In this document: positions 1 through 5,317 of the stretch, one piece after another
How positions within the stretch are numbered: position 1 is the stretch's first letter
How the letters are laid out: the number at the start of each line of letters is the position of its first letter
Assembly: GCA_947627085.1 (NCBI GenBank)
Contig: CANQUO010000041.1
Coordinates: 1 to 13,533 of the forward strand
DNA length: 13,533 nucleotides
Reading direction: 5' to 3'
DNA from: an uncultured Oscillospiraceae bacterium
GTDB lineage: Bacteria; Bacillota; Clostridia; Oscillospirales; Oscillospiraceae
Notes under the pieces: model-generated
Seen by the model: the letters and a program-made list of their open reading frames with translations, nothing else
The model's database searches: none
Told to the model about the DNA's origin: nothing
Position numbers and translations under genes: made by a program

Positions 1-1395
1 GTGTTCTCATTCGAAAAAATAACCGACGCAAACTCCATGCTGGGTCCGGAAATGAAGTCCACCGGCGAGGTGCTGGGCTTGGGCCGCACCTTCACCGAGG
101 CGCTTTTCAAGGGCCTTCGGGCCGCGGGTTACGATCTTACGAACGCCTTCACCCCCGGCAAAAACGGCGTGCTCCTGTCCATTGAAAACCACGATCTTCC
201 CGACGTGGTGCGCCTTGCCAAGAAGCTCAACGACCTCCACATGGTCCTCTACGCCACCCCGGACACCGCCAACGTGGTACGAAATCTGGGCCTTGAGGTC
301 ACAACGGTGAAGCACGTCCACGATGCCTACTCCCTCATGGACGCCGGGGCCATAAGCTTCATCGTCTACACCGGTGCCCTCTATGACGACACCATGGGTG
401 ACTACATCGAGCTCCACGCCAGGGCCGTGCGTATGCGCATACCCTGCATCACAAGTCTCGACACCGCCGAGGCCCTGACCGACACCCTCATGAGCCGCTT
501 CACCAACGAGAACACCGAGCTTGTGGACCTCAACAACATGCGAAAGAGCCGTGAGCTCATACGCTTCGCGAAAATGCACACCTGCGGCAGCGACTATATC
601 TTCTTCGATAACCGGGACGGTCGCATAACTAGCCCCGAGTCTCTGAGCGTCACGCTCTGCGACCGGGTGACCGGCATCGGCGGCAGTGCCCTGGTGCTCA
701 TTGAAAACTCCGCCGGGGCGGACGCCAAGATGCGCATCTTCAACCGGGACGGCACCGAGGGGCGCATGGCCGCCAACTCCATCCGCTGTGTGGGCAAGTA
801 CCTATACGACAAGGGCATCGTCCCCCACGAGCACATGACCATCCAGACGGACACCGGCGTTCGGTCCCTCCAGCTCTACACCCGCAACGGCCGTGTCAGC
901 ACCGTCAGCGTCCACATGGGCACGGCGTTCCTTGACGCCCGCAGGATGCAGGTGAACCTCATCGGCGTCTCCCGGGTCATCGACGAGCCCGTCACCGTGG
1001 ACGGACAGGAGTATCGCATAACCTGCTCCTCCCTGGGCGTGCCTCACTGCACCGTCTTTACGGACGACCTGGGCAATATGGACGTGATTGGAGTGGGCTC
1101 CGCCCTCGTGAGCTCCGGCATCCTCCCGGAGGGGGCCTTCGTGGAGTTTGTGAAGGTCGTCAATGACGACACACTGCGCATCCGGGTATTTGCTCCCGAC
1201 GAGGGCGAGACCCGGGCCAACGGCACCGCCGCCTGCGCCGCCGTCATCGCCGCCACCGAGCGCGGCACCATCAGAAAAGCCCGGGACATCACCGTAAAGC
1301 TCCCCGGCGGCGACGTGACCGTCAACTACTCCGACGAGTTCGTCACCCTCACCGGCGACGCCGTCCTGGTGTTCGAGGGCGTGTACGAATACTGA
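1..1395 (+). CDS. carB: Carbamoyl-phosphate synthase large subunit, C-terminal part, fused to a degenerate DapF-like domain (5' end outside window)
   Basis: The frame is open from base 1. Its first residues (FSFEKI, then GPEMKSTGEVLGLG at about 15-28) are the conserved late part of the second ATP-grasp half of CarB, so the first ~900 residues lie upstream and the GTG at base 1 is just an internal Val codon. Residues ~50-165 form the MGS-like allosteric domain. From ~187 the chain continues into a full DapF-like two-lobed domain of ~278 residues (KMHTCGSDYIFFD, RIFNRDGTEGRM, SLGVPHC, GETRANGTAACAA). In active DapF the two catalytic cysteines lie in CGNGxRC and ACGxGAC motifs; here those positions read AANSIRC (Ala257) and ANGTAAC (Asn407). 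CarB makes carbamoyl phosphate for pyrimidine and arginine synthesis. The fused domain should be unable to epimerise diaminopimelate; a structural or regulatory role is inference. CarB identity is sure; the role of the fused domain is unknown. Confidence 0.92.
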   Translation: MFSFEKITDANSMLGPEMKSTGEVLGLGRTFTEALFKGLRAAGYDLTNAFTPGKNGVLLSIENHDLPDVVRLAKKLNDLHMVLYATPDTANVVRNLGLEVTTVKHVHDAYSLMDAGAISFIVYTGALYDDTMGDYIELHARAVRMRIPCITSLDTAEALTDTLMSRFTNENTELVDLNNMRKSRELIRFAKMHTCGSDYIFFDNRDGRITSPESLSVTLCDRVTGIGGSALVLIENSAGADAKMRIFNRDGTEGRMAANSIRCVGKYLYDKGIVPHEHMTIQTDTGVRSLQLYTRNGRVSTVSVHMGTAFLDARRMQVNLIGVSRVIDEPVTVDGQEYRITCSSLGVPHCTVFTDDLGNMDVIGVGSALVSSGILPEGAFVEFVKVVNDDTLRIRVFAPDEGETRANGTAACAAVIAATERGTIRKARDITVKLPGGDVTVNYSDEFVTLTGDAVLVFEGVYEY

Positions 1396-1410
1396 TCATC
1401 CCCAGCAAAT

Positions 1411-1438
1411 CAAAAACGGGAGGGTTTAGGACCCTCCC
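1411..1438 (-). terminator. Intrinsic terminator for minus-strand transcription
   Basis: Bases 1418-1425 (GGGAGGGT) pair perfectly with 1431-1438 (ACCCTCCC) around a 5-nt loop. Read on the minus strand, the hairpin is followed by G and then five T (1416 down to 1412), as in a Rho-independent terminator. Read on the plus strand there is no T-run, so it would stop leftward transcripts coming from 1555-1873 before they enter carB antisense. The same sequence also looks like a short dispersed palindromic intergenic repeat. Confidence 0.6.
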
Positions 1439-1473
1439 CTACGCCTATTATGGAAGATTTCCGTTCACCCCGT

Positions 1474-1498
1474 ATGGGCGGGTCCCAGACCCGCCCAT
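1474..1498. repeat. GC-rich perfect palindrome, probable dispersed intergenic repeat
   Basis: An 11-bp perfect inverted repeat (ATGGGCGGGTC and its complement, 1474-1484 with 1488-1498) surrounds a 3-nt loop. No T-run lies on either side, so it is not a standard terminator, though it could protect the 3' end of the carB transcript. Short palindromes of this composition are frequent between genes in gut Clostridia; copy number in this genome cannot be judged from one window. Confidence 0.6.
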
Positions 1499-1554
1499 TC
1501 CCCCAAAAAGCCTCCCTCCGGGCGGGGATCATTTTCCGCAAGTTCCCCAAAATG

Positions 1555-1582
1555 AGTATACCCCCCTTGACAAGGAGGTCAA
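1555..1582 (-). promoter_or_regulatory. Leftward sigma-A type promoter, interleaved with the rightward one
   Basis: On the minus strand TTGACC (1582-1577) is separated by 16 bp from TATACT (1560-1555). It uses the opposite arm of the same dyad as the rightward promoter at 1567-1595. A transcript from here would start near 1548 and run about 136 nt to the minus-strand terminator at 1438-1411. No reading frame is obvious in it. Confidence 0.4.
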
Positions 1583-1595
1583 GAGAGGGTATACT
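1567..1595 (+). promoter_or_regulatory. Rightward sigma-A promoter for a plus-strand RNA
   Basis: A perfect -35 TTGACA (1567-1572) lies 17 bp upstream of TATACT (1590-1595), a near-consensus vegetative promoter. It lies in an imperfect palindrome: AGTATACCC (1555-1563) matches GGGTATACT (1587-1595), and CTTGAC (1566-1571) matches GTCAAG (1578-1583). The start site would be near 1602. The transcript would run against the small peptide gene at 1780-1685. Confidence 0.7.
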
Positions 1596-1655
1596 GAGAG
1601 TGTGAGGGATGTCGTCACCATGACGGGAACCCGCAATGTCAGCTTAATTTGTAAT

Positions 1656-1691
1656 CAGCTGGCCGTCTGGGTGCGTCCGGACGGTCAGCTG
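1656..1691 (+). other. Stable stem-loop, better paired in the plus-strand RNA
   Basis: CAGCTGGCCGTC (1656-1667) pairs over 12 positions with GACGGTCAGCTG (1680-1691), including one G-U pair, around a 12-nt loop. The stop codon of the minus-strand peptide gene (1687-1685) falls within the right arm. There is no T-run, so it is not a terminator. In an antisense RNA such a loop is a plausible site for the first contact with the target. Confidence 0.5.
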
Positions 1692-1780
1692 GCGTATATG
1701 GGAAAAAACATATCCTGAATTATGGCAAAAGCCACGAGCAGGACCAAGATAATCATTATCTTAAGTAAGTTTTTTCGCAC
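1685..1780 (-). CDS. Small hydrophobic membrane peptide (31 aa), possible type I toxin
   Basis: The frame begins at GTG 1780-1778 and ends at TGA 1687-1685. A strong GGGAGGTGG lies 10 nt upstream (GGAGG at 1795-1791), and a promoter sits about 100 bp farther upstream. The peptide has a basic N-terminus (RKNLLK), one transmembrane stretch (IMIILVLLVAFAII, about residues 8-21) and a short tail (QDMFFPIYAS). An ATG at 1785 is closer to the ribosome site but opens a 9-codon frame only (MACEKTYLR). The basic-then-hydrophobic layout plus an opposing RNA resembles type I toxin-antitoxin loci, but I do not recognise the family by sequence. A small regulatory membrane protein is the alternative. Confidence 0.5.
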   Translation of the reverse strand: MRKNLLKIMIILVLLVAFAIIQDMFFPIYAS

Positions 1781-1879
1781 GCCATATCCACCTCCCTTCA
1801 CTTGACGTTCCGGGAAAAGCGGATTCGCCGTCATGGACGCATCATCCCTGCAGGCTCTCCCCCAAATGGGGCTACGACT

Positions 1880-1908
1880 ATACTACACCGCCTGTCCGAA
1901 AATGTCAA
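1880..1908 (-). promoter_or_regulatory. Sigma-A promoter of the small membrane peptide gene
   Basis: On the minus strand a perfect TTGACA (1908-1903) is followed after 17 bp by TAGTAT (1885-1880). The start site would be near 1873, giving a leader of about 93 nt before the GTG at 1780. The leader begins with a small CCCC-ATTT-GGGG hairpin. The promoter overlaps the plus-strand terminator at 1888-1925, so leftward initiation and rightward termination share DNA. Confidence 0.65.
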
Positions 1909-1925
1909 CAGGCGGCGATTTTTTT
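1888..1925 (+). terminator. Intrinsic terminator of the plus-strand RNA, upstream of the aromatic operon
   Basis: CCGCCTGT (1888-1895) pairs with ACAGGCGG (1908-1915), and CGA plus seven T (1919-1925) follow. It would end the RNA started at 1602 and insulate the aromatic operon promoter 40 bp downstream. Confidence 0.8.
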
Positions 1926-1967
1926 GATAAATCGGCTGGTTTTTCGTATTTTGTGCAATTTGCCATA

Positions 1968-1996
1968 TTGTCTTTTGGCTGATAAAGTGCTATTAT
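1968..1996 (+). promoter_or_regulatory. Probable sigma-A promoter of the aromatic amino acid operon
   Basis: TTGTCT (1968-1973) and TATTAT (1991-1996) are separated by 17 bp, with a predicted start near 2003, about 23 nt before the leader peptide ATG. A small inverted repeat (GTGC 1987-1990 with GCAC 1998-2001) brackets the -10 element and could be a minor operator or chance. An alternative pairing TTGCCA/TAAAGT lies slightly upstream. Confidence 0.55.
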
Positions 1997-2025
1997 TGCA
2001 CCAATAACGGCCCTGAGGTGCGTGT

Positions 2026-2100
2026 ATGAAAAATTCCGCGCTTACAAACAACTATTTCGGCTTTTACTTTAGCTTTACCTATTATTTTGGTAAGGCTTGA
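2026..2100 (+). CDS. Phe/Tyr-rich leader peptide of the aromatic operon (24 aa)
   Basis: ATG 2026 to TGA 2100, preceded by GAGG at 2015-2018. Nine of the twelve residues 10-21 (YFGFYFSFTYYF) are Phe (five) or Tyr (four); there is no Trp. Codons used are mostly TTT and TAT, whereas the GC-rich structural genes favour C-ending codons. An attenuator hairpin pair follows directly, and the first gene downstream is DAHP synthase, so the peptide very likely senses charged tRNA-Phe and tRNA-Tyr by ribosome stalling, as pheL and trpL do in enterobacteria. The ribosome site itself can pair with 2137-2144 (eight positions, one G-U), which could shut off leader translation in the folded RNA. The peptide probably has no function after release. 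Confidence 0.85.
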   Translation: MKNSALTNNYFGFYFSFTYYFGKA

Positions 2101-2179
2101 TCGGTTTGGCTGAAAAAGGTTGAAGGGCAATATAAAGCGCCTCAATTCCCGCGGCCAGACCGGCTGTGGGAATTTTTTT
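2101..2179 (+). promoter_or_regulatory. Transcription attenuator: antiterminator/terminator pair in the aroF leader
   Basis: Terminator: 2144-2156 pairs with 2162-2174 over 13 positions (two G-U) around a 5-nt loop, followed by T to 2179. Antiterminator: 2102-2112 (CGGTTTGGCTG) pairs with 2152-2162 over 11 positions (two G-U), consuming the inner left arm and loop of the terminator, so both cannot form together. The antiterminator's left arm starts two bases after the leader peptide stop codon. A ribosome ending at the stop would cover it and allow termination; one stalled at the Phe/Tyr codons (2053-2088) leaves it free and transcription continues into aroF. No T-box consensus (AGGGTGGNACCGCG) is present. 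Confidence 0.85.
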
Positions 2180-2201
2180 CGGGCAATAAGGAGAATAAAC
2201 C

Positions 2202-3212
2202 ATGATAGTAATTTTAAAGGAAAACCCCAACCAGACTCAAGTCGATTCCCTGACCGCGTGGCTTCGGAGCAAGGGCATCGAGATACACACCTCCGTTGGC
2301 GAGCACCAGACCGTCATGGGCCTGGTGGGCGACACGTCGAAGATCGACATGGACCTTCTGCTGGCGCTGGACATCGTGGAGGACGTAAAGCGCATCCAGG
2401 AGCCCTATAAAAACGCCAACCGCAAATTCCACCCCGAGGACACTGTCATAGAGGTGGGCAACACCAAAATCGGCGGCGGAAACCTTACCCTCATCGCCGG
2501 GCCCTGCTCGGTGGAGAACGAGGAACAGATAATCGAGGTCGCCCAGGCCGTTAAGGCCAGCGGCGCCACCATACTCCGCGGCGGTGCCTTCAAGCCCCGC
2601 ACCAGCCCCTACTCCTTCCAGGGCCTCCACGGCGAGGGCATAAGGCTTCTCAAGCTCGCCCGGGAGGTCACCGGCCTTCCCATCGTCACGGAGCTCATGG
2701 ACGCCTCCCACCTGCCCCTTTTTGAGGACGTGGATATAATCCAGGTTGGCGCGCGGAACATGCAGAATTTCGAGCTTTTGAAAATCCTCGGCACCATAGA
2801 CAAGCCAATACTCTTAAAGCGCGGCCTTGCCAACACCTACGAGGAGCTTTTGATGAGCGCCGAGTACATCATGGCCGGCGGGAACGAGAAGGTCATACTC
2901 TGCGAGCGGGGTATACGGACCTTTGAGACCTACACCCGCAACACCCTGGACGTGTCGGCCATCCCCGTGCTGAAGAAGCTCTCCCACCTTCCGGTGATAA
3001 TCGACCCCAGCCACTCCGCCGGGAAGTGGGAGCTGGTGGACCCCCTCTCCTGCGCCGCCGTGGCCGCCGGTGCGGACGGACTTATAATCGAGGTCCACAA
3101 CGACCCCGCCCACGCCCTCTGCGACGGCCCCCAGTCCCTGAAGCCCGCCGTCTTTGACTCCCTCGCCAACAAGCTCCGCGCCATCCACAAGGTGGTAAGC
3201 GAGCAGAAGTAA
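2202..3212 (+). CDS. aroF: 3-Deoxy-7-phosphoheptulonate (DAHP) synthase, type I-beta
   Basis: Condenses phosphoenolpyruvate and erythrose 4-phosphate to DAHP, the committed cytoplasmic step of the shikimate pathway. The 336 residues match the Thermotoga/Bacillus-type enzyme: a ferredoxin-like N-terminal regulatory domain (about 1-70) precedes the TIM barrel. Barrel motifs are GPCSVE (100-105), KPRTSPYSFQG (131-141), QVGARNMQN (181-189), LKRG (205-208), ERGIRTFE (235-242) and DPSHSAG (268-274). The four expected metal ligands are Cys102, His271, Glu297 and Asp308. There is no chorismate mutase domain, unlike the Bacillus subtilis enzyme. ATG 2202 has AAGGAG at 2188-2193. The N-terminal domain suggests feedback inhibition by Phe or Tyr (family knowledge). 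It is first in the operon and directly behind the attenuator. Confidence 0.97.
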   Translation: MIVILKENPNQTQVDSLTAWLRSKGIEIHTSVGEHQTVMGLVGDTSKIDMDLLLALDIVEDVKRIQEPYKNANRKFHPEDTVIEVGNTKIGGGNLTLIAGPCSVENEEQIIEVAQAVKASGATILRGGAFKPRTSPYSFQGLHGEGIRLLKLAREVTGLPIVTELMDASHLPLFEDVDIIQVGARNMQNFELLKILGTIDKPILLKRGLANTYEELLMSAEYIMAGGNEKVILCERGIRTFETYTRNTLDVSAIPVLKKLSHLPVIIDPSHSAGKWELVDPLSCAAVAAGADGLIIEVHNDPAHALCDGPQSLKPAVFDSLANKLRAIHKVVSEQK

Positions 3213-3374
3213 GGGTGCCAGCTGATTCTCTTAATCGGCGCTCTGTCATCGGAGCACCCCTTCAGTCACGCCGCAGGCGGCGTGCCAGCTGATTCTCTTA
3301 TTTGGCGCTCTGTCATCGTGGCACCCCTTCAGTCACGCCGCAAGCGGCGTGCCAGCTCCCCCGGAGGGGGAGCC
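3213..3374. repeat. Tandem 67-bp repeats plus terminal hairpin between aroF and tyrA
   Basis: Two 67-bp units (3215-3281 and 3282-3348) differ at five positions; a third copy (from 3349) stops after 9 bp and runs into a perfect 8-bp hairpin (GCTCCCCC 3355-3362 with GGGGGAGC 3366-3373). Each unit ends in the palindrome CACGCCGC-NN-GCGGCGTG, and its start pairs with its middle (GGGTGC/GCACCC in copy 1, GTGCCA/TGGCAC in copy 2). The last hairpin ends just before the tyrA ribosome site. This is the only long gap inside the operon. It resembles dispersed non-coding palindromic elements of gut Clostridia; roles in mRNA stability or differential expression are inference. Confidence 0.85.
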
Positions 3375-3392
3375 AGAAAGGAACATGATATT

Positions 3393-4232
3393 ATGTCAAC
3401 CATCGGCATTGTCGGCCTGGGGCTTATTGGGGGCTCTATGGCCAAGGCTGTAAAATTCCACACCGACCACACCGTGCTCGGCGCTGACCTCAATTCCGAC
3501 ACAATGGCCCTGGCCTTCGCCTCCGGGGCTATCGACAATGTGCTGGACAGCCGGAGCATCGGCGAGTGCGACCTTATTCTGGCCGCCCTGCCCCCGGCGG
3601 CCCTCATCGACTGGGCGGAGGAGAACGCGCGTCTCATATCAAGCTCCGCCGTCTTAGTGGACCTTTGCGGCGTAAAGCGCCTCATTGTGGAAAAGCTCCG
3701 GCCCTTAGCCAGCAAATACGGCTTTTCCTACGTCGGCGGACACCCCATGGCGGGCAAGGAGCACGGGGGCTTTAAAAACTCCACCGCCTACCTCTTCGCC
3801 GGGGCGTCCATGATCCTGACACCCGACGAGCGGACCGACGCGCCGCTTCTGGAAAAGCTCAAGGAATTTTTCCTCTCCTTGGGCTTCGGGATGATAACCT
3901 ACTCCACCCCCGCCGAGCACGACAGGATAATCTCCTACACCTCACAGCTGGCCCACATAACCTCCTCCGCCTATGTCAAATCCCCCACGGCCCAGACCCA
4001 TATGGGCTTCTCCGCCGGCTCCTTCCGGGATATGACCAGGGTAGCGTACCTGGACGAGAACATGTGGACACAGCTATTTTTGGCAGACCGGGACTATCTT
4101 ACGGGCGAGCTTGAGACGCTAATCGGGCACTTGAACGAGTATCTCGGGGCCCTTCGTGACGGCGACCCCGACAAGCTCCGGGAGCTTCTCAAAAACGGCC
4201 GTGAGCTCAAGACGACTGCGGGAGGTACATGA
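3393..4232 (+). CDS. tyrA: Prephenate dehydrogenase
   Basis: Oxidatively decarboxylates prephenate to 4-hydroxyphenylpyruvate for tyrosine, with NAD(P)+. The 279 residues start with the Rossmann fingerprint GLGLIGGS (8-15), followed by the family's GGHPMAGKEHGG, which carries the catalytic His, TSQLAHITSSAYV, and GFSAGSFRDMTRVA with the substrate-binding Arg. The ATG at 3393 is chosen because AAGGA (3378-3382) precedes it and the protein begins at the expected residue. An in-frame GTG at 3282 would add 37 residues encoded by repeat DNA and is rejected. There is no C-terminal ACT domain, so Tyr feedback on this enzyme may be weak. It overlaps aroB by 4 bp (ATGA), indicating translational coupling. 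Confidence 0.95.
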   Translation: MSTIGIVGLGLIGGSMAKAVKFHTDHTVLGADLNSDTMALAFASGAIDNVLDSRSIGECDLILAALPPAALIDWAEENARLISSSAVLVDLCGVKRLIVEKLRPLASKYGFSYVGGHPMAGKEHGGFKNSTAYLFAGASMILTPDERTDAPLLEKLKEFFLSLGFGMITYSTPAEHDRIISYTSQLAHITSSAYVKSPTAQTHMGFSAGSFRDMTRVAYLDENMWTQLFLADRDYLTGELETLIGHLNEYLGALRDGDPDKLRELLKNGRELKTTAGGT

Positions 4233-5314
4233 TGGACGCTAAGACCCTTCATGTTGACGCCGGCGGAGGCTACGATATAGTCATCGAGCCCGGCGTTCTG
4301 GACCGGGCCGGGGAGCTTGTCAAGGCCACCCTTCCCCGGGCGAAGAAAATATTTGTGCTGACGGACTCCAACGTTGGACCCGTCTACGGCCCCAGATTTG
4401 TGGCGTCCCTTGAGACCCGGGGCTTTATGGTCCGCACCCATGTCATACCCGCCGGGGAGACCAGCAAGTGCGCCGCCTCCCTTGTGGAAATATGGAGCGC
4501 CATGGCCGCCTTCGGCATGACACGTACCGACGGCGTGGCGGCGCTGGGCGGCGGCGTTGTGGGGGATTTGGCCGGCCTTGCGGCCTCCACCATTTTAAGG
4601 GGCGTGGACCTTGTGCAGGCGCCCACCACCCTTTTAAGTCAGGTGGACTCCTCCGTGGGCGGCAAGACCGCCATCGACCTTCCCGAGGGGAAGAACCTGG
4701 TGGGGACCTTCTACCAGCCGAGGCTGGTGCTCATGGACCCGGAGGTCCTGTCCACACTGCCCACGGACGTATTCATGTCCGGGATGGCGGAGGTGGTGAA
4801 GTACGGGTGCATATGGGACAGGGAGTTTTTCGATTTCCTGGCCGCCCGGCCCACGAGGGAGGCCCTGATGGCGTATATTACCCACATACTCTACACCTGC
4901 TGTGACATAAAGCGTAAGGTCGTCAACGAGGACGAGCACGACACCGGCCTTCGGATGATATTGAATTTCGGCCACACCCTGGGCCACGCCTACGAGCTTG
5001 CGGGAGATTACGTCAAGTGGAGCCACGGCCAGGCCGTGGCCGCCGGAATGGTGACCGCCGCAAACCTCGGCGTGGAGCTTGGCGTCACCGCCCCCGATGT
5101 TCCCGGGAAAATCAAAGGTGTCCTGGCCTCCCTCGGCCTCCCAACGGAAATCTCCTGCGGCTTTGAGCACATTGAAAAGGCCGTGGGGGTTGACAAAAAG
5201 AGCTCCGGCGACTTCGTGACGCTCATACTTATTGAGGATATCGGCAAGGTAAAGCCCCTGAAAATACAAAAATCCGACGCTTTGGAGCTGCTTTCCCGCA
5301 TGCTCGGGAGGTGA
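4229..5314 (+). CDS. aroB: 3-Dehydroquinate synthase
   Basis: Converts DAHP to 3-dehydroquinate, the second shikimate step, with NAD+ and a divalent metal. The 361 residues are the usual length. Motifs: GGGVVGDLAGLAASTILRG (107-125), PTTLLSQVDSSVGGKTAID (132-150), NLVGTFYQP (156-164) and GMAEVVKYG (185-193). Metal ligands appear as Glu188, His249 (NFGHT) and His266 (SHGQ). The ATG at 4229 overlaps the tyrA stop; a second ATG immediately follows and could equally serve. GGGAGG in the end of tyrA is the ribosome site. aroA starts 3 bp after its stop. Confidence 0.97.
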   Translation: MMDAKTLHVDAGGGYDIVIEPGVLDRAGELVKATLPRAKKIFVLTDSNVGPVYGPRFVASLETRGFMVRTHVIPAGETSKCAASLVEIWSAMAAFGMTRTDGVAALGGGVVGDLAGLAASTILRGVDLVQAPTTLLSQVDSSVGGKTAIDLPEGKNLVGTFYQPRLVLMDPEVLSTLPTDVFMSGMAEVVKYGCIWDREFFDFLAARPTREALMAYITHILYTCCDIKRKVVNEDEHDTGLRMILNFGHTLGHAYELAGDYVKWSHGQAVAAGMVTAANLGVELGVTAPDVPGKIKGVLASLGLPTEISCGFEHIEKAVGVDKKSSGDFVTLILIEDIGKVKPLKIQKSDALELLSRMLGR

Positions 5315-5317
5315 AAT

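Larger units (their letters stand above)
1602..1925 (+). ncRNA. Putative antisense RNA opposing the small membrane peptide gene
   Basis: This transcript is inferred from the promoter at 1567-1595 and the intrinsic terminator ending at 1925, giving about 325 nt. It would be complementary to the whole leader and coding part of the minus-strand peptide mRNA. It contains a 12-bp hairpin (1656-1667 with 1680-1691) whose single non-Watson-Crick position is a G-U pair in this strand but an A-C mismatch in the other, so the fold is more stable in the plus RNA. A short frame from ATG 1620 to TGA 1718 (32 residues) has only a poorly placed GAGGG upstream, and I do not call it a gene. Ends are predictions only. 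Confidence 0.45.

Noticed and set aside
1..3. GTG at base 1 as a true start codon of a short CarB-like protein
   Set aside because: The protein begins in the middle of conserved CarB sequence, so the frame must continue upstream of the window.
1620..1718. A 32-residue plus-strand frame within the antisense RNA
   Set aside because: The GAGGG upstream is 11 nt away, composition is not distinctive, and it overlaps the hairpin; it may be translated, but support is too weak for a gene call.
2101..2201. T-box riboswitch upstream of aroF
   Set aside because: No AGGGTGGNACCGCG T-box or specifier-loop architecture; the leader peptide and exclusive hairpins explain the region better.
3215..3348. CRISPR-like direct repeats
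   Set aside because: The units are contiguous 67-bp tandem copies without spacers, and no cas genes are nearby.
3282..3392. Upstream extension of tyrA by 37 residues from an in-frame GTG
   Set aside because: The extension is encoded by the tandem repeat and hairpin, has no ribosome site, and homologues start at the Rossmann strand; ATG 3393 has AAGGA at suitable distance.
4634..5269. Long open frame on the minus strand opposite aroB
   Set aside because: Low-complexity Gly/Val/His-rich translation typical of an antisense shadow; the plus strand is clearly aroB.
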